NCBI RefSeq assembly: GCF_000165485.1
Contig: NC_014623.1
Span: forward strand, 8,698,893 to 8,762,892
Source: Stigmatella aurantiaca DW4/3-1
Lineage (GTDB): Bacteria > Myxococcota > Myxococcia > Myxococcales > Myxococcaceae
Direction: 5' to 3'
Length of the DNA: 64,000 nt
This document shows, one piece after another, positions 8,363 through 17,742 of this stretch. Every line of letters starts with the position of its first letter. The stretch's first letter is position 1. The notes beneath the pieces were generated by a model. That model made no database searches, was not told the DNA's origin, and saw only the letters and a program-made list of their open reading frames with translations. Both the position numbers and the translations under genes were made by a program.

Positions 8363-11066
8363 GTGACGACGATCCCCAAATGGCTGGAAGCGCTGAAGAA
8401 GGATCCCAAGTCCCTCGAGGCTGGAATTCACTGGTTCACCCCCGAGGAAGCCGAAGCAAAAGCGCGCCGAGCTCGCGGGCGGGTATGACACCGGCGACGC
8501 GCGCGTGCGCCATCACCTGCCGGACGCGGCCTTCGCCGCCGCGAAAACCCTGGCGGCCCCCTTCCTCCCCGTGGGCGAAGGTCCCGCCACCGCCCACCGA
8601 GAGGGACACAAGACCCGCTCCTGGCTGATGCTGAACAAGCAATCCCCGAACGAGCTGAAGAAGCTCGGCGAGGGCGACTTCTCGGAAAAGGCCACCGCGC
8701 TGGGCACGCTGGCCAAGGAGTTCCCAGCCACCAGCAAGCACGTGCTCGACAAGCTGGGCATCCAAGACAACAAGCTCGCCCAGCTCGCCCCCAACAAGGA
8801 CGCGCTCGCCGCGCTGGGCAAGCTCACCAGCAAGGAGTCCTCAGTGGCCGACAAGGCCTCCGCCGCGCTCGAGCTGGCCAACAGCGCCGGGGAGATCTTC
8901 AAGCCGGAGGAGCTCAAGGGCGTCCTCGGAAAGGTGCTCAACGGCCTGCCCGCCGGAGCCAAACTGGCCGACGCGGTGGGCGCCTTCACCGACCCGTCGA
9001 AGACGGGCATCGACAAGGCCAAGGCCACGATGGAGCTGGCCTCCGCCCTCAAGGAGTTCGCCGGCAAGGAATTCCCCGCGCTGGCCAATGATCTGCGCAA
9101 GCTGGACGGCACCTTCCGCGCCGCGGGCGCCGCCATCCCCCTGGTCGATCCGAAAGCCTCCCCGCAGGAAAAGGCGTTGGCCGCCGCGCAACTGGCCGCG
9201 GAGATCCCCGACCTCAAGAAGGACCTCACCGCCTTCAAGAACGTGCTCCAGCGGTCTGGGGTCGACAACGCCGGCGCGACCGTGGACCAGGCCGCGCGAC
9301 TCTCCACGGTAAAGGGGCTGGATCCCTCTCTGGCCCAGAAGCTCACGCCCGATCAGCTCAAGGGGTTGGAGGAGATCGCCACCAAGGTCGGCCCGGACAA
9401 CCTCCAGGGCGTGCTCGAGGGCATCCAGGACCCCAAGGCGCTCGAGGGCCTGGTGGGCAAGCTGGGCAAGCTGGATGACGCCGCCGGTCAGCGGCTGCTC
9501 AAGTCCCTCAAGCTCGATGACGCGGGCGCCGACCTCATCGGCAAGCTCGCCAAGGACATGGATCCGGACGGGCTGAAGATGCTGTTGAAGTTCACCGACG
9601 GCGTCGACGGGACCCTGCTGAAGACGGGGCTCGCGGGCCTCAAGCCCCTGCTGGAGCAGGGCGGCGGCAAGCTGGTGGGCAAGGGGCTCAAGCTGCTGGA
9701 CAGCACGCTCGGCAAGATGGGCGTCGAGGTCACCGCCGAGGTGGCCGGCGGCGAAGATGGAGGCGGATCCGAAGAACTACCAGGCCCCTGACTGGATGAA
9801 GGCGGTCAACCTGGCCGCGGCCGCCGCCACGGCGCCCGCGGGCATGGCCCAGCTGGCCGCCTACTATGGGCCCGAGGGCGCCGCCGAGCTGACCCAGTGG
9901 GGCATCGAGAAGGGCGCCAAGGGCGCGGTGCAGCTGGCCAAGTTCGCCGGCGTCAGCGCCGCCGAAGCCACGGGGGACTCGCTCAAGACGACGGCCGGCT
10001 TCATCCGGGGCCTGGCGGACGTCATTCGCAACCCCTCCAAGTACGGCGAGGCCATCGCCACCCAGGCGCGCGACACGTTCAACGCCGCGCTCGAGAAGGG
10101 CGGGGAGATCGCCGCGGAGGCCAAGAAGGTTCTTGGCAACGTCATCGACGAGGCCAAGAAGCTCGGGACCAAGGGCCTGGAGACGCTCAAGTTCATCGCC
10201 GAGAACCCAGGCGAAGTCGCCAAGATGGCGGTGGACGGCATCAAGAGCATGATCGAGTCCGGCGGCGAGCTGCTCAAGAAGGGCGGCGAGGCAGTCCTCA
10301 AGAAGGCCGTGGAGACGCTCGAGGGGCTCCAGCAGGGCTGGGAGAACCTGAAGGGCGCGGCGAAGGAGAAGGCCGCCGAACTCATCGCGGGGGCCAAGGG
10401 CGCGCTCAAGTCGGCCGTCAACAAAGCCGTGGAGCTGGGCGAGAAGGGCCTGGAAACGCTCACCTGGGCGGCCACGCACCCCGGCGACGTGGGCCAGATG
10501 GCCAAGAAGGCACTCACGGACGTGCTCGCCAAGGGCGGCGAGCTGGCCAAGAAAGCCTGGGACGGCATCAAAGGCCTGGGCGCCAAGGGCCTGGCGCTGG
10601 CCGAGAGCACCCTCCAGACGCTCCAGGACGCGGGCGGCAAGGCGGTGGACACGCTCAAGTACATCGCCGAGAACCCAGGCGAGGCCGCCGCGAAGGTGCG
10701 CGACTGGGCGGGCCAGACGCTGTCCAACATCGCCCGCAAGGGAGGAGAGCTCGCCAAGGAGGCCTCCACCGCCATCATGGGCTTTGGGAAGTCCTCTCCG
10801 CGCTCAAGGACCTGGGAGGCGCGGGCGTGGATGCGCTCAAGGATCTGGCCAACGCGGGCGGCCAGCTCGCGGAGGCGGCGGTCGGTCACCTGGGAGACCT
10901 GGCCAGGATGGGCGTCGACGCCGCCAAGGGCGCGCTCGACGGCCTGGCCCAACTCGGGGGAGAGGTGGGCCAGTTGGCCAGCGGCGCCTTCGACGCGGTG
11001 AAAAACGTCACCAACGGCGAGACCACCGTCTTCGGCCACAAAGTCGACCTGAATCCGCTCTGGTAG
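8363..11066 (+). pseudogene. Helical-repeat hypothetical protein gene split by three single-base frameshifts
   Basis: One protein of about 900 residues can be followed through three frames. It starts at GTG 8363 (MTTIPKWLEALKK). The frame changes at an AAAA run at 8458-8461 (one base too many), again near the GG doublets at 9759-9763 (one too many), and near the GGG at 10786-10788 (one too few). It ends with VFGHKVDLNPLW at 11066. After the three corrections the length is an exact multiple of three, and protein-like sequence continues across each joint. The product is rich in Ala, Lys, Leu and Gly, with no signal peptide, and looks like amphipathic helices. A repeat with FIAENPGE-type cores recurs in the second half. 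I do not recognise a family. Either the gene is decaying or the sequence has three indel errors. Confidence 0.6.
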
Positions 11067-11084
11067 CGGATTTAGCAGCTTTTC

Positions 11085-11114
11085 TTGACAACCTAGATTT
11101 TCCGGGACCATGAT
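11085..11114 (+). promoter_or_regulatory. Sigma-70-like promoter for the GH31 gene
   Basis: A perfect -35 hexamer TTGACA (11085-11090) is followed after 18 bases by CATGAT (11109-11114), four of six matches to TATAAT. It sits in a locally AT-rich patch just after the preceding gene and would leave a leader of about 105 bases before the ATG at 11228. It is one of very few clear hexamers in the window. Confidence 0.45.
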
Positions 11115-11227
11115 TTGGCAGCCCTCGACTCAGAGGGTCCTGCTTCCCGCTCCAATACCGGGCTCCGCGGATCGGCCATTGCGCGCTGACGTTGCGCGCA
11201 TCCCCATCCCCTCCGGGAGGTTGTCCC

Positions 11228-13687
11228 ATGTCCGCATCCCACCGCCGTCGAGCGACGTTGCTCGCGACAACGCTCCTCTCCACCGTGGCCGGGGTCTGCC
11301 TGCCGGCCATTCCCGCCCACGCCGCCCTCGGGCCTCTGACCAGCGCCACCCTCACGGGTGACACCCTCCAACTCACCGTGGGCGCCGACACGCTCCTGGT
11401 CCAGGTGCTGCGGCCAGACGTCGTCAAGGTGGACTACCGCCCCGGCGGCGTTGCCGATCCCGCCACCGCCGTCATCGACCCCGCCAAGACCTGGGGGCCG
11501 GGCCACATCGCCTCCGCCGACACGGCGTCCAATCCCATCGTGGTCACCACGGCGCAGCTCACCCTCAAAATCAGCCGGAACCCCACCCGCCTCTCCTTCT
11601 TCGATTCCACGGGGACGCAGGTGCTGAGCGAACAGGCGACCGAAGGCGTGCACGCGGACGGCGTGAAGTTCAACCACGCGCCTGGGCAGGCGTTCTATGG
11701 CATCACCGGCAACCCATTGCCCTGGGCCGAGCGAGATCCCAAACAGAACCTCGCCGAGGGCATGCAACGCAACGACGGGGGCCGGGTCAATGCCAACATG
11801 CAAGGCGATGGGGGGGCCCCGCTGGCCTTCACCGCCCGTTACGGGCTGCTGGTGGACTCCATCGATGGGGACTTCGCCATCACCGACACCACCCTGGAGT
11901 TCAGCGGCGTGTCGCCTCGCAACGTCGCGTACTACGTCCTGGTCGGCCCCCCCAAGCAGGTGATGGCGGGCGTCGCCGAGCTCTCCGGCAAACCCGCCAT
12001 GTCTCCCAAGTGGGCCCTGGGGTTCAACAACAGCGAGTGGGGCACCACGCAGACGGAGGTCCTTTCGCACGTCCAGGGCTACCGGGACCGGAAGATCCCC
12101 CTGGATGCCTTCACCCTGGACTTCGACTTCAAGGCATGGGGCGAGGACGACTACGGCGAGTTCCGATGGAACTCGACCTCCGCCAGCGGCAACGTGCACC
12201 CGAACAAGTTCCCCAGCGGTTCGGCCGGGACGTTCGCCCGGGACATGGCGGCCAAGGGCGTCATGTTGATGGGCATCATGAAGCCCCGGGTGGTCGTCGG
12301 AAAGGCGGGCGGCGGCACCACGCTGCAAGGTCAGTGGGCGCGCTCCAACGGCTGCTTCTACCCGGGCCGCGCCGACTACAACGAGTACTTCTCCGGCCGC
12401 CCGGCCAACGACGTCGACTTCTCCAAGCAGACGTGCCGTGACTGGTTCTGGCAGCACTCCCGGCAGATGTTCGACACGGGCATCGCGGGCTGGTGGAACG
12501 ACGAGGCCGACGAGGCGAACGGGACGCTGTTCGACAGCCTCCAGCACTTCAACATGCAGCGGGCGCTGTACGAGGGGCAGCGTGCGGTCTCGGACCGGCG
12601 GGTGTTCTCGCTCAACCGCAACTTCTACCTGGGCGCCCAGCGCTACGGCTACGGCATGTGGTCCGGCGACATCGACTCCGGGTTCGGCTCGATGGCGGAG
12701 CAGCGCACCCGGATGCTCACCAGCCTCAACCTCGGCGAGACCAAGTGGGGCATGGACATCGGCGGCTTCAACGGGGATCCGTCCCCGGAGAACTACGCCC
12801 GCTGGATGCAATTCGGCGCGTTCGTGCCGATCTACCGCGTCCACGGAACGCAGAACAAGCAGCGCCAGCCGTGGGGTTATGGGGCCACGGCGGAGAGCGC
12901 GGCCAAGCGCGCCATCGAACTGCGCAGCCGGTTGATGCCCTACCTGTATGCCCATGAGCGGAAGAACCACGAGACGGGCATCGGCCTGGTGCGGCCCCTG
13001 TTCTACGACTACCCGTCCGATCCGAACGCCGCCAACCTCACCAGCGAGTGGATGTTCGGCGAGTGGCTGCTCGTGGCCCCCGTCGTCGAGCAGGGAGCGG
13101 TCAGCAAGCAGGTGTATCTGCCCGCGGGCACCTGGACCGACTACGCCCGTGGAACCATCTACCGGGGCCCCCTGACGCTCAACTATCCGGTCAACGCGTC
13201 CACCTGGGAGGACATCCCGCTGTTCGTCAAGGCAGGTGCGATCCTCCCGACCCAGGACGTGTTGCAGTACGTGAGCGAGAAGCCGGTCAGACAGATCGAC
13301 CTCGACGTGTTTCCCTCCACGAACCCGAGCGCGTTCACCCTCTACGACGACGACGGCTTGACCCGGGCCTACGAGAACGGGGGCTTCTTCAAGCAGCTGA
13401 TCACCACCCACAGCACGAGCACTTCGGTCACCGTGGCGACCGAGCCCAAGGCCGGTGGCTTTACCCCGGCGCTCACCCACCTCATCGTGAAGGTCAACGC
13501 CACGATGGGACTGGCCGCGCGGATCGACGGGACCACCCCAGTCCGCTACGGCGACCTCGCGGCGCTCAAGGCCGCCACCGGTGAGGGATGGACCACGGGC
13601 TCCGACCAATACGGCCCCTACACCGCGGTGCGCATCGCGGCCGGGGTGGCTCGGACCGTCGTGGTCGACGGCACACCGAGCCTCTAA
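11228..13687 (+). CDS. Secreted GH31-family alpha-glycosidase
   Basis: An 819-residue exported glycoside hydrolase of family 31 (alpha-glucosidase/alpha-xylosidase type). A basic N-region and hydrophobic stretch ending PAHAALG give a cleavable signal peptide. The catalytic nucleophile is probably Asp425 in GWWNDEADE, which corresponds to the family WxDMNE motif. The acid/base is Asp481 in MWSGDIDSGFG. Also visible are FNNSEWG, GGFNGDPSPENYARW and the C-terminal beta-sandwich with LYDDDGLTRAYENG. The start at 11228 follows GGGAGG at a good distance and gives the best signal peptide. It lies away from the glucan locus at 33-45 kb, but could act on the same or related oligosaccharides outside the cell. 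The exact substrate is not predictable. Confidence 0.9.
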   Translation: MSASHRRRATLLATTLLSTVAGVCLPAIPAHAALGPLTSATLTGDTLQLTVGADTLLVQVLRPDVVKVDYRPGGVADPATAVIDPAKTWGPGHIASADTASNPIVVTTAQLTLKISRNPTRLSFFDSTGTQVLSEQATEGVHADGVKFNHAPGQAFYGITGNPLPWAERDPKQNLAEGMQRNDGGRVNANMQGDGGAPLAFTARYGLLVDSIDGDFAITDTTLEFSGVSPRNVAYYVLVGPPKQVMAGVAELSGKPAMSPKWALGFNNSEWGTTQTEVLSHVQGYRDRKIPLDAFTLDFDFKAWGEDDYGEFRWNSTSASGNVHPNKFPSGSAGTFARDMAAKGVMLMGIMKPRVVVGKAGGGTTLQGQWARSNGCFYPGRADYNEYFSGRPANDVDFSKQTCRDWFWQHSRQMFDTGIAGWWNDEADEANGTLFDSLQHFNMQRALYEGQRAVSDRRVFSLNRNFYLGAQRYGYGMWSGDIDSGFGSMAEQRTRMLTSLNLGETKWGMDIGGFNGDPSPENYARWMQFGAFVPIYRVHGTQNKQRQPWGYGATAESAAKRAIELRSRLMPYLYAHERKNHETGIGLVRPLFYDYPSDPNAANLTSEWMFGEWLLVAPVVEQGAVSKQVYLPAGTWTDYARGTIYRGPLTLNYPVNASTWEDIPLFVKAGAILPTQDVLQYVSEKPVRQIDLDVFPSTNPSAFTLYDDDGLTRAYENGGFFKQLITTHSTSTSVTVATEPKAGGFTPALTHLIVKVNATMGLAARIDGTTPVRYGDLAALKAATGEGWTTGSDQYGPYTAVRIAAGVARTVVVDGTPSL

Positions 13688-13712
13688 TCCACGACGGGCT
13701 CGGCTGAAGCGC

Positions 13713-14081
13713 TCAAAGGGTGACTTCCCGGGTCACCTTGGAGCTCCAGGGGCACCAGAAGCAACCCGGAAGAAAAGCGCCGCAGGCCTCATCCAAGTGA
13801 TCTTCGACGTAATCCATATTGGCATCACAGACTTCAATGGCCATCGCGAAGAAGGAGATGGTGTCTGGATCGAGATGATATGACCACTTGGGGTTGTAAG
13901 ACGCCTGACGTTTTTTGATTCTGCCCATGACGTGGATCTTGGACTGCTCCTTTCCAGAGATGATGTCGAGCGCCTCTGCGATCCGCTCCTCGTTGGTCAA
14001 TTCGAAGATGAACTCCTGTCCATCCCGCTCTGTGAAGGCAAAATATCTGGGACTGGCCACGGCCCCCCCTTGGATGTGCAA
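13713..14081 (-). CDS. BP74-N-type domain protein, short form
   Basis: About 115-122 residues match the small domain named after the N-terminus of BP74, a calcium-binding slime-mould protein. Recognisable blocks are YFAFTERDGQEFIFELT, HVMGRI, YNPKWSYHLDP, a FFAMAIEVCDA segment and GAFLPGCFWCPW. No function is established for bacterial members. Bacterial relatives I recall carry a signal peptide, but here the frame opens only at 14120 and offers just TTG (14081) or GTG (14060), with no signal sequence. The N-terminus may therefore have been lost. The gene converges with the GH31 gene and lies downstream of trxA. Confidence 0.65.
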   Translation of the reverse strand: MHIQGGAVASPRYFAFTERDGQEFIFELTNEERIAEALDIISGKEQSKIHVMGRIKKRQASYNPKWSYHLDPDTISFFAMAIEVCDANMDYVEDHLDEACGAFLPGCFWCPWSSKVTREVTL

Positions 14082-14200
14082 GCCTTTGACGGCACCGTAC
14101 TGATACGAATCCTGCTTGTTTCAGGTCAAGGTGATCCGGCCGCGCTGCGACTTCGGGGCATGTCTTCATCACACGCAAGACACTCGGCCAAGGGCCGTGC

Positions 14201-14527
14201 TTACATGTTGGCGGTCAGAAACTCGTTCAGCTGAGTCTTTGACGGCACCCCCTCTTTCACAGCGGCCACTTCCCCCTGCTTGAACAGCATCAGCGTCGGG
14301 ATACGCCGGACACCCTGCTTTCGAGCGAGGGCCCGGTTCTCATCGATGTTCAGCTTGGCAATGGTCAGTTTGCCCGCGTACTCATCGGCGATTTCGTCCA
14401 AGAGCGGAGCAATCCTCTCGCAGGGGCCGCACCACTCGGCCCAGAAATCGACCAGTACCGGACCCTGGTCCTTCAACACCACCTCATCGAAGTTGACCTC
14501 TGACACATGAATGGGTTTTGCGCTCAT
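14201..14527 (-). CDS. trxA: Thioredoxin
   Basis: A 108-residue cytoplasmic thioredoxin, the normal family length. The redox-active WCGPC lies in [14 protein letters not shown]. The cis-proline loop ([13 protein letters not shown]) and buried Asp in VLVDFWAE are present, so it should act as a general disulfide reductase with thioredoxin reductase, which is not in this window. ATG 14527 was chosen over the upstream in-frame start at 14554 because it follows a purine-rich GGGGGGACGGG and matches the usual N-terminus. It may be co-transcribed with the BP74-type gene about 120 bases downstream. Confidence 0.95.
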   Translation of the reverse strand: MSAKPIHVSEVNFDEVVLKDQGPVLVDFWAEWCGPCERIAPLLDEIADEYAGKLTIAKLNIDENRALARKQGVRRIPTLMLFKQGEVAAVKEGVPSKTQLNEFLTANM

Positions 14528-14731
14528 GCCCGTCCCCCCAAGAAGTGTATCCACCTCTTTGATTCAGCATCACCTTACGGTATCCCCACGGGGCCGGCGG
14601 CGCGGCAGGCCCAAGACGCCTGACAAAGTCTGATTTGAGTCACTTGTTGGACAAACCAGTGGTCACGAATGGCCGCGATCGGGGCAGCCGCGCTGAGCCT
14701 CAAGGGTTGACGGCCACACGGAGGGAGTCAC

Positions 14732-15688
14732 ATGGACGAGGCCAAGGTCCTCCGCAAGGGCTTTGCCCTGCGGGAGCTGGTGGAGCGCTTGCCGGTGGTC
14801 GAGGACATCGACCACTGGCGCCGTCTCACCCCGGGGGCGGCCATCACGGAGCACCCCTGGAAGACACTGGGAGACACGGCGTCCGGAAACCCTCCGGAGG
14901 CACCGCATGCGCTGGGCTCCCAGCTGCGCCACGAGGGGTACTTCCAGACGAAGCCCCTCGTGCCCGAGGCGCTGCTCCGCCAGATGCGGGCCTGCATCGA
15001 GTCGGTGCGGGCGGCTGGGTTTCCCCCTATGTTCGCCCTCGTCTACGACGCGTTCTACCAAGCCCTCGCTTATGCCCGGCCCACGCTGGAGGCCATGCTG
15101 GGCACGGGCTTCCAGCTCGTGCCCAACTTCTGGGTCTACTACGTCGAGACGAAGGACGACGGGAAGGGCTTCGAGCCCCATCGGGACGCGGAGTACCCCA
15201 ACACCATCGGCGCGGATGGCATGCCCACGGTCCTGACGGTCTGGGTGGCCCTGACGGATGCCACGCCCCTCAACTCCTGCATCTACGTCGTCCCCATTCA
15301 CCGGGATCCGCAATACCCCGAGGCGATCTCCCAGCTGCGCACGGGCGGCAACCGCATCGCCTTGGAGGATATCCGGGCGCTGCCCACCCAGGCGGGCACG
15401 GTGTCTTGCTGGAACCAATACATCTACCATTGGGGGAGCCGCAGCAGTCAGCGCGCCCAGACACCGCGCATCAGCTATGCGCTCTACTGCCAGCGAGGCG
15501 ATATGGCCGCCGTGGATGATGTGCGGCTGGATCCCCGGGGCCCCATCGAATTCGGCACCCGGGTGGCGCTCATCTGCCGGAGCCTGTACCGCTACTCCCA
15601 CTTGAGCCTCCAGGAGACCGAGGACGCCGCGCCCCTGCTGGCTTTCATGGCCCGGCACGGTGTGTCCCGGCCGGTGCGCCCTGGATAA
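14732..15688 (+). CDS. Phytanoyl-CoA dioxygenase (PhyH) family protein
   Basis: A 318-residue cytoplasmic Fe(II)/2-oxoglutarate oxygenase. The HxD half of the metal triad is in FEPHRDAEYPN, and the distal histidine is probably in NQYIYHWGSRSS. The 2OG-binding arginine follows within about 15 residues (PRISYALY). The segment VLTVWVALTDATPLNSCIYVVP is the conserved core strand of PhyH proteins. Substrates in this family range from fatty acyl-CoA to secondary metabolites and cannot be assigned. The ATG follows GGAGGGAG. Its last 109 bases recur, damaged, at 19116-19224. A short hairpin separates it from the convergent lipoprotein gene. Confidence 0.85.
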   Translation: MDEAKVLRKGFALRELVERLPVVEDIDHWRRLTPGAAITEHPWKTLGDTASGNPPEAPHALGSQLRHEGYFQTKPLVPEALLRQMRACIESVRAAGFPPMFALVYDAFYQALAYARPTLEAMLGTGFQLVPNFWVYYVETKDDGKGFEPHRDAEYPNTIGADGMPTVLTVWVALTDATPLNSCIYVVPIHRDPQYPEAISQLRTGGNRIALEDIRALPTQAGTVSCWNQYIYHWGSRSSQRAQTPRISYALYCQRGDMAAVDDVRLDPRGPIEFGTRVALICRSLYRYSHLSLQETEDAAPLLAFMARHGVSRPVRPG

Positions 15689-15690
15689 GG

Positions 15691-15709
15691 GGGAGGCCCA
15701 TGCCTTCCC
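15691..15709. terminator. Stem-loop between convergent genes
   Basis: GGGAGGC and GCCTTCCC pair into a 7-bp stem with a single bulged T and a four-base loop. It lies in the 34 bases between the stops of the PhyH gene and the convergent lipoprotein gene, a natural place for a two-way terminator. There is no clear T tract. Confidence 0.4.
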
Positions 15710-15722
15710 AGGACTTCAGCGT

Positions 15723-17234
15723 CTACGGGCTGAACATGCCGGTGAGCACGCTGGCGCGGCCTCGCGGCAGCGTGCGCTTGTACGGGCTCGTCACGAGGTC
15801 CGAGCCGGGCTGGTACCAGCTCTGGATCTCCGCGAAATACGTCTGGCCCGCCCGCAGCACGTCCGGGGGCAGGTACACGCTCTGGAGATCCGTGTGCACC
15901 ACCGCCACGCGCGTCGCGGTGGTGAAGCCGTTGCTCACGCCCAGCCGGTAGATGTTCACCACGTAGTTCGTGGCCGTGCCGACCAGCGGCTTCGACCAGC
16001 GCAGCGAGGCGTCGGTCCCCACGCCCGTGAGGTCCTGGAACGCGCCGCGCGTATTCACCTGGGGCGCCTGCACCGGCCCGACGAGGGGCTGCACGGGCGC
16101 GGCGGTGAACGCGCTCGCCTCCTGATCCACGCGGATGTCCACGCGCATGGTGTACGGCGTCGCGGTTCCCAGCGCGTAGCTCTTCGTGAATCCCGCGGCG
16201 GCGAGCGCCACCTTCTGCCACGTCGCCGGGAGCGGGTTGTTGTAGGTCATGCTCCCCGTGACGATATCGGTCCGCTGCGTGTCAGGATGAAGCTTCACGA
16301 GCAGTGGCGGCCCGCTGATGGACGCGAGCGCCGAGCTCAGCGCGGCCGGCCGGGCGGACATCCAGATCTCGTTGTACGTGCTGACCGCGCCCGGGTTCAC
16401 CTGGGCGCGCATGGCCTCGAAGGCCGAGCGTCTCCAGTCCACCGCGAAGGTGCCTGTCGCGACGGGCTGGGTGAAGTGGCCGCTGACGGTGACCGGCTGG
16501 CCCTCCACCTGCGTCATGCTCGTGTCGAGCACCTTGTGCATCGCGCGGTAGGGCACTCCATTCGCGCTCGTCTGCAACCGCATCTGCGCCAGCGAGAACA
16601 CATCCCCACGGCTGCTGTCGAGCAGCACCGGGTTGAGCATGTTGGCGTAATCGAAGCTCAGCCCGGAGAGCGACGTGGCGCCCGCCAAGGGGAGCCCCAT
16701 GGCGCTGCCGTCGATGTAGCCGAACGCGCCCGGGTTCAACGAATACATGTCCAGGAAGTCCTCCGGCTGCCAGGGAGACAGGCCGGTGGCGGACACCGTC
16801 ACAGGGGTAGGCAGCGAGGCGAAGGTGCCATCGCGGCCCCACTCCGTGGAGCCCAGATCGAACGCGCGGCTGGTGCTCACCAGGTAGCGCGAGCCCAGCT
16901 TCAGGTAGATGCGGCCGGAAGGGACGTTTGGCACGGAGATGGTGCCGTCCGCGGAGCCCGTGCCCGGATAGGCCGTGAACGCCCCGGTCGTTGAGTCCCG
17001 CATGTATGCCACCACCGACGTGGCGGACTGGTCGTATGGCTTCGTCTCGTTGCCCGACGTGGCGACGAAGGTGACCGCGCTGGTGCCGGTGACATGGGTG
17101 ATCAGGCCCTGGGTGACCTGGGAGGTCGCGTCCGTCGACACGGAGGAGTCCACCGCCTCGGACTCCTCGATACCCGCGCAGCCGACCCCTGTCACGCCGA
17201 CCAAAAGCCCGAGGGAAATCAGTGACTTATACAT
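15723..17234 (-). CDS. Large secreted lipoprotein, function unknown
   Basis: A 503-residue protein with a short signal peptide ending in a lipobox (VTGVGC, Cys about 19), so it should be lipid-anchored in the envelope. The rest is beta-rich, Ser/Thr/Ala-rich sequence. The last 90 residues or so (LRWSKPLVGTATNYVVNIYRL) look like a fibronectin-III-type fold. A middle segment reads as a carboxypeptidase-like beta-sandwich (SGRIYLKLGSRYLVS). I recognise no enzyme motif. It resembles the large adhesin-like or scaffold lipoproteins common in myxobacteria, but that is inference. The ATG at 17234 gives the only sensible signal peptide. Confidence 0.75.
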   Translation of the reverse strand: MYKSLISLGLLVGVTGVGCAGIEESEAVDSSVSTDATSQVTQGLITHVTGTSAVTFVATSGNETKPYDQSATSVVAYMRDSTTGAFTAYPGTGSADGTISVPNVPSGRIYLKLGSRYLVSTSRAFDLGSTEWGRDGTFASLPTPVTVSATGLSPWQPEDFLDMYSLNPGAFGYIDGSAMGLPLAGATSLSGLSFDYANMLNPVLLDSSRGDVFSLAQMRLQTSANGVPYRAMHKVLDTSMTQVEGQPVTVSGHFTQPVATGTFAVDWRRSAFEAMRAQVNPGAVSTYNEIWMSARPAALSSALASISGPPLLVKLHPDTQRTDIVTGSMTYNNPLPATWQKVALAAAGFTKSYALGTATPYTMRVDIRVDQEASAFTAAPVQPLVGPVQAPQVNTRGAFQDLTGVGTDASLRWSKPLVGTATNYVVNIYRLGVSNGFTTATRVAVVHTDLQSVYLPPDVLRAGQTYFAEIQSWYQPGSDLVTSPYKRTLPRGRASVLTGMFSP

Positions 17235-17742
17235 CGCGAAGGCAACCCTTTCGGCGACGCCCTGAATGGCGCCGCGCAGGGAGATTCATACCGGGTCGGT
17301 CTGACATTTCCGGGAGCGCTTCGATTCCAACGTTCCCTTGGGGCTGTGAAAGCAAACGCGCTTGTCGGCAGGTGAGCCTGCCAACCGCCTCGCGGATCTC
17401 CTCGCAGGTGGCTGCGGTTTTCACCTCTTCCATCAACTGGAACCCACCTGCCACGAGGTTGTGGCTCTCCCGCACTTCGCGTGGATCGCGTTCTGAGGAA
17501 CTCACAAGAGCCTCGTGCCAGTCGCAGCCTCGCGGAACCCGTCTGCTTGTCGGACAGGTTCGTGCCTGACCCCGTCAGCAGGGGCGAGGCGCAGGCTCCT
17601 GGTGGGCCGCCACACAATGGGTGATCGGCTCGAGCAACGCGAGCAGGACAAAGAGAGACCGTGCGATACCGAGGCCATTGAGAGGGAGCGAGCGGCGACG
17701 CGACCCGTGAGGTAAGGTGTCCCTCTCGTCTTGAGGCACCCC
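17235..17742. other. Intergenic region upstream of lipoprotein and kinase genes
   Basis: About 500 bases between two divergent genes. A 92-codon minus-strand frame (17227-17505, GTG start) stops inside the ATG of the lipoprotein gene, an arrangement seen in coupled genes. Its codon use is not convincing and it matches no family I know. I see no clear promoter or terminator. Confidence 0.3.

Noticed and set aside
8458-10788. Programmed ribosomal frameshifting as the explanation for the split helical-repeat gene
   Set aside because: Three shifts in both directions, no slippery heptamers and no downstream pseudoknot visible; decay or sequence error is simpler.
14706-14731. TTGACG before the PhyH gene as a -35 element
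   Set aside because: Too close to the start codon to leave room for a -10 element and ribosome site.
17227-17505. 92-codon minus-strand frame whose stop overlaps the lipoprotein start
   Set aside because: The overlap is suggestive, but codon use is irregular, there is no family match and no ribosome site.
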